Shown here: positions 16,023 through 23,890 of the stretch, piece by piece
Layout: every line of letters starts with the position of its first letter
Numbering within the stretch: the first letter of the stretch is position 1
NCBI GenBank assembly: GCA_022760335.1
Contig: JALEGE010000007.1
Span: 1-34,407, forward strand
Direction: 5' to 3'
From: Hyphomonadaceae bacterium
GTDB taxonomy: Bacteria > Pseudomonadota > Alphaproteobacteria > Caulobacterales > Hyphomonadaceae
Length of the DNA: 34,407 bases
Made by a program: the position numbers and the translations under genes
Notes under the pieces: generated by a model
What the model saw: the letters and a program-made list of their open reading frames with translations, nothing else
What the model was told of the DNA's origin: nothing
Database searches by the model: none

Positions 16023-16969
16023 GCGCGCAGCTGGTGATCGGCCTGTCCGCCGTGATCGTTGCCGCCGATCCCGAGCAGCCTTGCGTCCTGGTCACGCGGC
16101 GTGATGGTGATGAGTCGGCGCTGCCTTTCGGTCCGTTCGACCCACTTGGCCATCGCACTTTCGAACTCGGCCTGCGCGGCTGGGTGTGTGAGCAAACCGG
16201 CTTTGATCTCGGCTATGTGGAACAGCTCTACACTTTTGGCGACAGGGGGCGTGAGACGCCAGGCGCGCGCCTGGCCGATGCGGCCAATACCAGCCGGGTG
16301 ATCAGCGTGGGCTATCTCGCATTGACGCCAGATCAGGCCGAGATTGACACGAGTTTCGATGCCCGCTGGCGCAGCTGGTACAGTTTCTTTCCTTGGGAGG
16401 ATCATCGCCGGGGCCGTCCAGAGATGATTGACAGCGAGATTGCTCCGCGCCTCACCTCCTGGGCCGCGGGCAATATCGGCCGGCTTGACCGGGCGCGCGT
16501 GGCGTTTGGCCTGGGCGAAGACAATCTCTGGGTCGAGGAGCGCGTATTGGAGCGCTACGAGTTGCTCTATGAAGCCGGCCTGGTGCCGGAATGCGCGCGC
16601 GATGCCGGGCTGGAGGCGGGCGAGGAAGGCTTTGGCCAGTCCATGGCATCTGACCACCGCCGCATTCTGGCGACTGCGATGGGGCGCCTGCGCGGCAAGG
16701 TGAAATATCGCCCGGTTGTGTTCGAGCTGATGCCGGATCGGTTCACGCTTTCCAGCTTGCAAAAGGTGATGGAATCTCTTCTTGGGCGCATGCTCCACAC
16801 ACAGAATTTCCGGCGCGCGCTCGACAAGGCGGATCTGGTGGAGGGTACCGGCGCGATGGAAACTTCAACCGGCGGGCGCCCGGCAGAGCTTTACAGGTTC
16901 AAGCGTGAATTCGTGCGCCGCAAGGAACTGAGTGGCCTTTCGACCCCGGCAGTGCGGCGCGACGCCTAA
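16019..16969 (+). CDS. NrtR-type 'NAD regulator' with degenerate Nudix domain
   Basis: This 316-residue protein has an N-terminal Nudix fold and a C-terminal winged helix. The phrase YVEQLYTFGD (66-75) followed by RVISVGYLAL is the NrtR signature; NrtR repressors sense ADP-ribose to control NAD biosynthesis and salvage genes. The Nudix box is broken: in place of REUxEE there is Arg53-Gly54-Trp55-Val56-Cys57-Glu58, so two catalytic glutamates are missing. This suggests a ligand sensor and not an enzyme, as in NrtR. Residues 220-310 form the DNA-binding part (LMPDRFTLSSLQKVMESLLG). The target genes are not in view. It overlaps the HD hydrolase gene by four bases (ATGA). Confidence 0.88.
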   Translation: MSAQLVIGLSAVIVAADPEQPCVLVTRRDGDESALPFGPFDPLGHRTFELGLRGWVCEQTGFDLGYVEQLYTFGDRGRETPGARLADAANTSRVISVGYLALTPDQAEIDTSFDARWRSWYSFFPWEDHRRGRPEMIDSEIAPRLTSWAAGNIGRLDRARVAFGLGEDNLWVEERVLERYELLYEAGLVPECARDAGLEAGEEGFGQSMASDHRRILATAMGRLRGKVKYRPVVFELMPDRFTLSSLQKVMESLLGRMLHTQNFRRALDKADLVEGTGAMETSTGGRPAELYRFKREFVRRKELSGLSTPAVRRDA

Positions 16970-16993
16970 GCTGAAAAATACGCGCCGCGCACA

Positions 16994-17281
16994 CTATTCG
17001 ACGCGCCAGCCATGGGCTGTGCGATGAGCCTCAAGCGTCACGGTGCCATTCTCGCGCCACCCCGTACGGCGAGGCCCACCGCGCCCGACAAAGCGGAGCA
17101 GAAGCGCGATACCGGCGATCACCAGGCCGACAATCGCTGTCGCCACGGCGAGAATTCCAGCGGCGAGGATCAGGAGGGTTGCGATTGCAACCTTGGCCAT
17201 GAAGGAAAGACCTGCGCGCAGATTGAGAAGGATCATGTCCGGCAGGGTTCCAGCGGGCTGTTTGGTTTCATTCAGGGTCAT
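16994..17281 (-). CDS. Small membrane protein of unknown function
   Basis: This 95-residue protein has one long or two short hydrophobic segments at about residues 25-65 (MAKVAIATLLILAAGILAVA and VGLVIAGIALLLRF) and a soluble Arg/Gly-rich C-terminus. It begins with a polar 20-residue N-terminus. AGGAGA lies eight bases before the ATG, which supports a real gene. I recognise no family. It is convergent with the NrtR-like gene (24-base gap) and 110 bases downstream of the DnaJ-type gene on the same strand. Confidence 0.65.
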   Translation of the reverse strand: MTLNETKQPAGTLPDMILLNLRAGLSFMAKVAIATLLILAAGILAVATAIVGLVIAGIALLLRFVGRGGPRRTGWRENGTVTLEAHRTAHGWRVE

Positions 17282-17391
17282 GGCTCTATCTCCTGTTGTA
17301 GAGGATGGGGCGCAAGCCGCAGTCCGTCAATTGCCAGATCCAGGCCATTTCATGATTTCCTTGTGGCCGCCGCGTGATTGGGCAGGCCAAA

Positions 17392-18093
17392 TCAGTTGGG
17401 CATCTGCAAACCACGCTCGGCCTTGATCTGGGCATAGGCTGTTGTGATCGCTGCTGCCTTGCGCTGGGCGGCCCTTTCAAACTCTTTCGGCGCGCCATTC
17501 TGAACCACCATGTCGGGGTGATGACTGCTCATCAGCCGGCGATAGGCTTGGCGGATGACCGGGAAATCGGCGTCATGATCCACGCCGAGCACATGATACG
17601 GATCATGCGCATCCGGGCCCAGATAGCTCGCCTTGATGCGCCGGAAAGTGGCCTCCTCAAAGCCAAAGGCCTCTGACACGGTTTGCAGATAGTCCAGCTC
17701 CTCCTGGCGCACCACGCCATCTGCAATGGCGATCTGGAAGAGACCATCGAGTACGCTTTCCAGCAGGCAGGGGCGATCCTTGTACTTCCGGCCGATCCTG
17801 CGGGCATAGGCCTCGTAGCCATGCACAGTCTGACGCGCGAGATTGAATACGCGGCGTACCGAAGCGGCATCTTCAGGTGTAGACTGAAAAACGCGGGAAA
17901 AGGCGGCGACCTCATCATTGGAGACGAAGCCGTCGGCGGCGGCCAGTTTTGCCCCCAGCCCGACAATGGCCGCGGTGAAGCCGACATCATTCGGGTCTGG
18001 TTCGCACGCCGAATCCGGGCTCAGCGTCGGCAGATCGCTGTCCGATTCAAACAGGCGCCGACCGCCTTCCAGTAGTTTTGACCAGATGCTCAT
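17392..18093 (-). CDS. Soluble DjlA-like co-chaperone (TerB + J-domain)
   Basis: This 233-residue protein has two domains. Residues 50-160 are a TerB-like helical bundle (AAIVGLGAKLAAADGFVSNDE with repeating acidic loops). Residues 165-233 are a J-domain with the essential His192-Pro193-Asp194, which stimulates DnaK ATPase. The order is that of DjlA, but the N-terminal membrane anchor of E. coli DjlA is absent, so it is probably cytoplasmic. The start at 18093 (MSIWSKLLEGG) is preferred over a longer frame to 18129, because homologues of this type start with a short amphipathic stretch. It is a single gene, divergent from the MscS gene (189-base gap). Confidence 0.88.
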   Translation of the reverse strand: MSIWSKLLEGGRRLFESDSDLPTLSPDSACEPDPNDVGFTAAIVGLGAKLAAADGFVSNDEVAAFSRVFQSTPEDAASVRRVFNLARQTVHGYEAYARRIGRKYKDRPCLLESVLDGLFQIAIADGVVRQEELDYLQTVSEAFGFEEATFRRIKASYLGPDAHDPYHVLGVDHDADFPVIRQAYRRLMSSHHPDMVVQNGAPKEFERAAQRKAAAITTAYAQIKAERGLQMPN

Positions 18094-18282
18094 TGTGATC
18101 ACTCTATCACTATAATGGACAAAACACATCGGGGGACAGGCGTGTGTGTCTTTAGGTCACCTAAATGTGAAACACTTCGTGCCCGTGTTTGCGTTTCGCA
18201 GAACAGTGGAGCGGCGTTTTCTTTTCGGGCTGGGCAAGTATGGTGGCCGGCTTGAGTCGCCTGTGCCGCCGCGGAGCCAGCT

Positions 18283-19767
18283 TTGGAAAACGAGACCGAA
18301 GACCAGATCGTCTATCAGGAGTGCATCCTGAGAGAAGGACGGCGTTATTGCACGGAAATCGAGACGCCAGGGGAGCCTGTCGCAGCGCCGATTGTGGAAC
18401 CTGCTGCTGCCGAGGTGGCCGGGCCGGGCCTGTTTGACTGGGCTGACCCAATTCTGGCCGATCCTGCAGGTTGGGCCAGAGCCAACCTCCTGAACATGGA
18501 TGTTCTCCTGCCGCTTGGCCTTCAGCTCCTGGCCATTCTTGGGGCTATGCTGCTCGGCGCGATCCTGGCCGCGCCTCTGCGCCGGCTGGTGCGCGCTGGC
18601 CTTGCGCGCCTGCCGGAGAATGTCCAGGCGATTATCGGCGAAGTGGGCCCGAAGCTGGTGCGTCCGGCGATCACACTCGGCCTGTTCTATATCGTCCAGA
18701 CCGTGCTGGTCAGCTCTGGTATGGATGCCACGCTGGTGCGCGTCGCTTTCTCATTGTCGGTCGCCTTCTTCCTGATCACGCTGGCCAGCCGCTTCCTGCC
18801 GGAAAGCCTGCGCAAGCCGGCGCTTTATCTTGCGCTCGCGATTGCCGGACTGAATGCCTTTGGCGTGCTCGATGATGTGGTGGCCTGGAGCTACACGATC
18901 GGCCCGCCCTTTGGTGGGCGGCGGATCAACCCGCCCTTTATTCTGCAAGCGATCCTGACAGCGGGGATCTTCCTCTATGCGGCCAATTGGCTGTCGAAGC
19001 GTCTGAAGACGCGAGTTGAGACGTTGCCCAAGGTCGAGCCGAGCCTGCGCATTCTGCTCACCAATGCGCTTCAGGTGGGGCTGTTCTTTGCGGCCGCCAT
19101 CCTCACTCTGGCAGGGCTGAATATACCACTTTCGGGCCTGGCCGTTCTGGGCGGTGCGATCGGCGTCGGCCTTGGCTTCGGCATGCAGCAGATCGTGGCC
19201 AATTTCATCTCCGGCGTGATTTTGCTCACTGACCGCTCCATCAAGCCCGATGATGTGATTGAAGTGGATGAGACCTATGGCGTCGTGAAGTCGCTCGGCC
19301 TGAGATACGCCTCGGTGATTACGCGCGACGGCAAGGAACATCTTATCCCGAACGAACAGTTGATCACGGACCGGGTGATCAACTGGAGCTATTCCGACAA
19401 GAAGGTGCGCATCAAGCGGCGCTTGCGCGTGGAATATGAAACGGATCTGAAGCTCGCCTGCGGCCTGGTGGTGGAGGGCGCAAAAATGACCCCGCGCGTG
19501 CTCGCCGAGCCAGCGCCCAAATGCCTCGTTATGGAGTTCGGCGAGGAAGCGGTGGAAATCGAGGCGCGATTCTGGATTGATGACCCGCAAAATGGCGTTT
19601 CGAATGTCGGTTCAGCCGTGATGTTGAATGTCTGGGACAAGTTCCAGGAAGCTGGCATCGATATTCCGCTTCGCCATGAGGATGTGCTGATCACGCCGGG
19701 CTCGACGCTGAAAGTGGAAATGGTGCGTCCTGGCAAGACCAAGGCCTCAGCCGGCGAAGAGGAATAA
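18283..19767 (+). CDS. MscS-family mechanosensitive channel
   Basis: This 494-residue inner-membrane channel releases osmolytes on membrane tension. A 60-residue acidic N-terminus is followed by five to six hydrophobic segments. The pore helix is at about residues 275-320, with the MscS Gly/Ala pattern (LGGAIGVGLGFGMQQIVANF), then SGVILLTDRSIKPDDVIEVD. The beta domain and the C-terminal domain follow (KEHLIPNEQLITDRVINWSYSD is typical). The start is TTG at 18283, with GGAG seven bases upstream. The N-terminus (about residues 1-65, acidic with Cys12 and Cys20) has no signal peptide, which is unusual for this family; a later start is possible. The 3' end overlaps the convergent gene by 21 bases. 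Confidence 0.93.
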   Translation: MENETEDQIVYQECILREGRRYCTEIETPGEPVAAPIVEPAAAEVAGPGLFDWADPILADPAGWARANLLNMDVLLPLGLQLLAILGAMLLGAILAAPLRRLVRAGLARLPENVQAIIGEVGPKLVRPAITLGLFYIVQTVLVSSGMDATLVRVAFSLSVAFFLITLASRFLPESLRKPALYLALAIAGLNAFGVLDDVVAWSYTIGPPFGGRRINPPFILQAILTAGIFLYAANWLSKRLKTRVETLPKVEPSLRILLTNALQVGLFFAAAILTLAGLNIPLSGLAVLGGAIGVGLGFGMQQIVANFISGVILLTDRSIKPDDVIEVDETYGVVKSLGLRYASVITRDGKEHLIPNEQLITDRVINWSYSDKKVRIKRRLRVEYETDLKLACGLVVEGAKMTPRVLAEPAPKCLVMEFGEEAVEIEARFWIDDPQNGVSNVGSAVMLNVWDKFQEAGIDIPLRHEDVLITPGSTLKVEMVRPGKTKASAGEEE

Positions 19768-20136
19768 ACCGCCAAGGATCGCCAGCGGAATGATCAAGCC
19801 GCCAAACAGGTTGCGCGCAAAGACATAACGCTCCAGCCAGTGATTGGCTGCATCATCTTCCAGCCGCTCCACATGAGTGACATGCTCGACATTGGAGCCC
19901 TTGATCTGGGTCTCATCCATGACGCGTGCTTCGAAATGGATGCCCAGAAGGTTCGTGCCAATAAAGAAGACACCGCCAAACACGGCAGCACCGACCGCGA
20001 CCGCAAGCGCAACGAACAGCCACTCGATATGTGACGGCACACCAGCCATCCACAAGCCCACCCCAAGGGCCATAAACCCCACCAGGATGGAAGCAAGCCA
20101 AAGCGGGCCGAGCGGGCGAAGATCGTCTTGCGTCAT
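19747..20136 (-). CDS. Small membrane protein of unknown function
   Basis: This 129-residue protein has three to four hydrophobic segments (LWLASILVGFMALGVGLWM, WLFVALAVAVGAAVFGGVFF, and GGLIIPLAILGGLFLFAG at the C-terminus) with a polar loop at 60-100. I do not recognise it. The start is ATG at 20136; the frame continues to a TTG at 20184, but that extension is short and Cys-rich. There is no clear ribosome site. The last 21 bases overlap the end of the MscS gene. It is likely co-transcribed with the secreted protein upstream on the same strand. Confidence 0.65.
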   Translation of the reverse strand: MTQDDLRPLGPLWLASILVGFMALGVGLWMAGVPSHIEWLFVALAVAVGAAVFGGVFFIGTNLLGIHFEARVMDETQIKGSNVEHVTHVERLEDDAANHWLERYVFARNLFGGLIIPLAILGGLFLFAG

Positions 20137-20184
20137 GCGGGCAGCATAATCGCCGCAGGCCAAGCCGCAACCACAGGCGGGCAA

Positions 20185-20664
20185 CTATTCGCCGGTGATG
20201 GCGTCCACCACGCGGCTGGCAAAGCGGCGCGACGCGCGATTGGCATCCCACCATGTGCTCACATGCTGAACCTGGGAGATATCAGTCTCGAAATACCGGT
20301 ATTCGACATCCGAGACCATCTCGCCATCGAGATGATAGACCTTGCCGGTCAACTTCATGCCGCCAGTTCCGAAGGAGCGGAATGAATCCAGCCCAGGGCG
20401 GTCGGAAACCTGCTGCATGGTCGGTCGGTTGGGGCGCGCATCCTCGATTGTCACTTCAATTCGCTCGGCATCGACATTCGCTCGATCCAGCGCCCGCTCT
20501 ATGTCCTCGATGATGTCATCGGTCAGGATCGGGCCTTCACGCTCGCCATAATCTTCGGCGAGCTTTTCGGCAAAGTCTTCAGAATAAGATACGGAAATCG
20601 TAGCCGCTTCGGCATGGGCGGCTAGGGCCAACAAAGCCAGGCTGGCGAGAATGGAGCGGGTCAT
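20185..20664 (-). CDS. Secreted protein of unknown function
   Basis: This 159-residue protein has a signal peptide (MTRSILASLALLALAAHAEA) and no other membrane segment, so it is probably periplasmic. The mature part is mixed alpha/beta and ends WWDANRASRRFASRVVDAITGE, a pattern (Trp-Asp-Ala...Arg..Phe-Ala) seen in some small outer-envelope families, but I cannot name it. GGGAGG lies about seven bases before the ATG at 20664, which decides the start over an in-frame ATG 18 bases upstream. It lies 48 bases before the next gene on this strand. Confidence 0.75.
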   Translation of the reverse strand: MTRSILASLALLALAAHAEAATISVSYSEDFAEKLAEDYGEREGPILTDDIIEDIERALDRANVDAERIEVTIEDARPNRPTMQQVSDRPGLDSFRSFGTGGMKLTGKVYHLDGEMVSDVEYRYFETDISQVQHVSTWWDANRASRRFASRVVDAITGE

Positions 20665-20767
20665 CTGCAACCTCCCAATCAAGTGTCGCGCGAAAATACG
20701 CGATGATTACCAGATCTATCTAGCGGGTCTGGTCAACACGTTGAAATCACGAGGTCGCGAGGAGACC

Positions 20768-20971
20768 CTAGTCGTCCTCATCCTTTTCGTCATCGCCATC
20801 GGGGACAACCGCGCCGGCCGTGTTCACCGCACCTTCGGCGACATCACCTGTCACATTAACAGCGCCTTCGACGACATTGCCGGCGATGCTGGCTGCCAGA
20901 CAGCCTCCCAGCAGCAAGGGAGAGAGGATCAGGGCGAGGGCGGTGGCCATACGGCGGGAGCTTTTCAACAT
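20768..20971 (-). CDS. Small lipoprotein with repeated segment
   Basis: This 67-residue protein has a basic start (MLKSSRRM), a hydrophobic stretch and a lipobox LLGGC with Cys24. The mature part carries two similar units, EGAVNVTGDVA and EGAVNTAGAVV, and ends in an acidic tail DGDDEKDEDD. The unit pattern resembles entericidin-type small lipoproteins, but the family is not established by sequence. It stands alone between the secreted protein and the pirin gene, on the same strand. Confidence 0.75.
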   Translation of the reverse strand: MLKSSRRMATALALILSPLLLGGCLAASIAGNVVEGAVNVTGDVAEGAVNTAGAVVPDGDDEKDEDD

Positions 20972-21048
20972 GTGGGCGAATAGGTCCTAGTCTTACTCGC
21001 TTGGCAAGATGAAAATGATGCTTTGCCGCATGGGCTGCACCTATGTGA

Positions 21049-21744
21049 TTAAACCGTGTCCACCAGCACCAGTTCCATGCCTTCGCGCGCATCAATCTCG
21101 ATCCGGGCAGGCCCGGTAATCGCTGCGCCGTCACGAGCGGAAAACCGCTCGCCATTCAGCGTGCCTTCGCCAGTGGCCGCAACGATATAGCCATACCGTC
21201 CAGCCGGGATCTCATAGCTCAGCGGCGTGCCAGGCAGCGCCGTGGCGCCCAGAACGCGTGCATCCTGGTCAATCTCCAGCGCGTCGGTATCGCCAAGCCC
21301 GCTGGCGAGGGTTTCCCAATCGCCGGCGCGCTTTCCCTTCGGAAAGCTTTTTGTTCCCCAGCGCGGCGTGCCGCCCTGGCTGCGTGGCAGGATCCAGAGC
21401 TGGAACAGGGTCGTGGCGTCGGGTTCGGCATTCCACTCGGCATGCTGAATACCGTGGCCGGCGCTCATCACCTGCACATCGCCAGCCGCTGTGCGCCCGG
21501 TATTACCGAGGGAGTCTCTGTGCGTGATCGCGCCGGTGCGGACATAGGTGATGATTTCCATCGATTTGTGCCCATGTGGCGGAAAGCCGGTATCGGGCTG
21601 GATCGTGTCGTCATTCCATACGCGCAGCTTGCCGTGCCCCATGCGGGCGGGGTCATGAAACTGCGAAAAGGAAAAATGGTAGTGGGCGTTCAGCCAGTCA
21701 TTCTGGAACCGGCCAAGATCTTCAAAACGTCTGATATCAATCAT
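21049..21744 (-). CDS. Pirin-family cupin protein
   Basis: This 231-residue bicupin shares the metal site of pirins: His57 and His59 in PPHGHK, His101 and Glu103 in QHAEWN. Bacterial relatives such as YhhW are iron- or nickel-containing quercetin 2,3-dioxygenases; others act as redox-linked regulators. Which applies here is unknown. The ATG at 21744 is preferred over the longer frame to 21813 because AAAGGAGGTCATC lies immediately before it, a near-perfect ribosome site. The N-terminal domain contains the conserved HGKLRVWNDDTIQPDTGFPPH. It is a single gene, 97 bases after the VWA gene's end. Confidence 0.93.
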   Translation of the reverse strand: MIDIRRFEDLGRFQNDWLNAHYHFSFSQFHDPARMGHGKLRVWNDDTIQPDTGFPPHGHKSMEIITYVRTGAITHRDSLGNTGRTAAGDVQVMSAGHGIQHAEWNAEPDATTLFQLWILPRSQGGTPRWGTKSFPKGKRAGDWETLASGLGDTDALEIDQDARVLGATALPGTPLSYEIPAGRYGYIVAATGEGTLNGERFSARDGAAITGPARIEIDAREGMELVLVDTV

Positions 21745-21841
21745 GATGACCTCCTTTTGTCTTGCCCTGAAGATGGCTGGAGGGCGCGCGATTGACAGAC
21801 CGATGGCCCGCACAGGTGTTATTCGCGACCTGTATGGGGGC

Positions 21842-23890
21842 TTAACGCCCCTCGCGGCGCCAGGCGACCAGAAGGAAGATGATCAGGGCCGCAGCCGCCG
21901 CGATGCCGGGCAGGAGCGGCGTGGAGGAGGAGGCGCGCACCACATAAGCGCCGCGCTCGCGCAGGCCGAGCCAGCTTCCGCCCGCCGCACTTCCATTACG
22001 TCCCACACGACGTATCTCGGGCAGACTGCCGCCATCGGCATCAATGCGGAACACCCCGCCGCGTGTTGCCTCCGCGATCGGGGCCAGGACCCGGTCGGAA
22101 GATTGCAGGTCGGCATATTCCTTCGGATTGGCCGGGCCATTCAGGGCAACCGCTTCAAGCCCGCCCGCCTCGGCGCGGTAAAGGCCGAGCTGTTCGATCG
22201 ACGTGCTTGCCTCGAACAGGCCAGGCGCCTGAGCGGTCCAGTTCAATGCGATGATCTCACCTTCCGGGGTTTCGAGCGTCAGGTCCGGTGCGCTGTCAGA
22301 CAGGGTGCGCAGGCGTATGGTCGCGATATCGCCACTGGCGATGAGGGAGAGTTGGCGTTCTTCCAGTTCCGGTTCCTTCATCATCCAGTGCACCATGCGG
22401 CGGATCAGTTCGGAAAATGGCCCGCCGCCTTCATGACCCCGCGCCCACAGCCAGATCTGGTCGGACAGGAGCAGGCCCACCCGGCCATCGCCGACCCTGT
22501 CGAGCACCAACAGCGGTCCGCCATCTGGCCCGGTCATAAGCACATCGCCAACCTCGGCCCGCGCCCCGACGGCGCGCATCCAGCCACCCCAGCTCTGGCC
22601 ATCCAGCGGGGACGTCACCGTGTGGCGCCGGCCAGCATCAGTGAGGGCGGGTACGAAATGTTCCACATCAATCTCACCATTGGGCACAGCCGGAAGAACA
22701 GCGGCTAGCGGCGTGCGCGCCAGGCTGGCCGGGCTGGCAAAAGGCTCACCGGCAATGATGATCAGCGCGCCGCCATCTTCCACATAGCGCGCCATGTTCG
22801 CCAGATAGGACTGGGTGATGACGCCGCGCCGCTCATACTGGTCGAAGATGATCAGATTGAACTCGCCCAGCTTGCCTTCGAACAATTCCTCGGTCGGGAA
22901 GTTGATCAGCGCCAGCTCTTCGATCGGGGTCACATCGGTTTTCAGCGGCGGGCGCAGAATGGTGAAATGGACCAGATCCACCTGCGGATCGGATTTCAGA
23001 AGGTCGCGCCAGACCCGGCCTGCCGCGTTGGGCCGGCCGGTGATCAGCAGCACGCGCAGCCGGTCGCGCACGCCTGAGAGGCTCGCTGCGGTGCGGTTAT
23101 TGGCCAGCGTCAGTTCCTCGCGGCCTGGCGGGGTTTCCAGCACGATGACGTTCTCGCCGCGCCGCTCGATCTCTAATGTCAGCGGCGTATCGCGCCCGGC
23201 GATGAGGAAGACGGTGCGGGTCTCCCCGCCATTCACCGAGACATCCACCGGAATTTCACCGCCATCGGGATCATCGGCGCGTATGATGAATTCGGCGTTT
23301 TCCCCGACAATGCCAAAGCTTGGCCCCTCGACGATTTCCACCCGCCGGTCACCGCGATCCTGATTTCCAACGATCAGGCCGTGGACCGGGCCGAGATCGC
23401 CTGCCTCGCCGGGATTGGCCGGCAGGTCGTGCAACTGGCCGTCAGTGATCATGATTGCGCCGGCCACCCGGTCGCGCGAGACATCGGCCATCATGCCCTG
23501 AAGAGCGGTGTAGAGATTGGTTCCGTCGGCCTTGGGGTCGCTTTCCAGAACGCGCAGTTCCAGACTGGGATCGGCGCCAAGCTGTGCGGTAACCGCCTGA
23601 TAGGCCGCTTCGGCCGCATCCTGTCGTGTGCCGAACGCCATGCTTTCAGACCGGTCGAGGATCACGGCAGCAACAGAGGGCAGGGGGTCGCGCTCTTCCT
23701 CGACAATGGAGGGGTTCGACAGCGCTGCGAGGCCCAGAAGAATGGCGAGCAGGCGCGAGAGTGGGGCTTGCCCGCGATTGATCAGATAAGTGAGCCAGAC
23801 CAGCGCCATGACGGCGCACAGGGCGTAAAAGGCCCCCCAGCCGAGATAGGGGTCCAATCCCAGACGGGTAACATTGATGGCGGTTTCCAT
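21842..23890 (-). CDS. VWA-like/glutamine-amidotransferase-like membrane protein of the MoxR operon
   Basis: This 682-residue protein has N-terminal membrane segments (about residues 15-60). A VWA-like domain follows with a MIDAS-type Asp-x-Ser-x-Ser (AVILDRSESMAFG, about 75-87) and then an AMITDGQLHDLP motif. A GATase1-like segment in the middle reads LNLIIFDQYERRG and YVEDGGALIIIAGEPF. The C-terminus ends with a single membrane helix. It is the last gene of the operon. Such proteins are paired with DUF4159 proteins in alphaproteobacteria and recall BatA/BatB, VWA partners of MoxR ATPases. Its ATG overlaps the upstream stop by one base (TGATG). Confidence 0.9.
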   Translation of the reverse strand: METAINVTRLGLDPYLGWGAFYALCAVMALVWLTYLINRGQAPLSRLLAILLGLAALSNPSIVEEERDPLPSVAAVILDRSESMAFGTRQDAAEAAYQAVTAQLGADPSLELRVLESDPKADGTNLYTALQGMMADVSRDRVAGAIMITDGQLHDLPANPGEAGDLGPVHGLIVGNQDRGDRRVEIVEGPSFGIVGENAEFIIRADDPDGGEIPVDVSVNGGETRTVFLIAGRDTPLTLEIERRGENVIVLETPPGREELTLANNRTAASLSGVRDRLRVLLITGRPNAAGRVWRDLLKSDPQVDLVHFTILRPPLKTDVTPIEELALINFPTEELFEGKLGEFNLIIFDQYERRGVITQSYLANMARYVEDGGALIIIAGEPFASPASLARTPLAAVLPAVPNGEIDVEHFVPALTDAGRRHTVTSPLDGQSWGGWMRAVGARAEVGDVLMTGPDGGPLLVLDRVGDGRVGLLLSDQIWLWARGHEGGGPFSELIRRMVHWMMKEPELEERQLSLIASGDIATIRLRTLSDSAPDLTLETPEGEIIALNWTAQAPGLFEASTSIEQLGLYRAEAGGLEAVALNGPANPKEYADLQSSDRVLAPIAEATRGGVFRIDADGGSLPEIRRVGRNGSAAGGSWLGLRERGAYVVRASSSTPLLPGIAAAAALIIFLLVAWRREGR

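Noticed and set aside
18103..18116. tet-operator-like CTCTATCACT followed by TATAAT upstream of the TerB-J and MscS genes
   Set aside because: Only one half resembles tetO and no TetR/TetA pair is near. No -35 box is at a proper distance from TATAAT.
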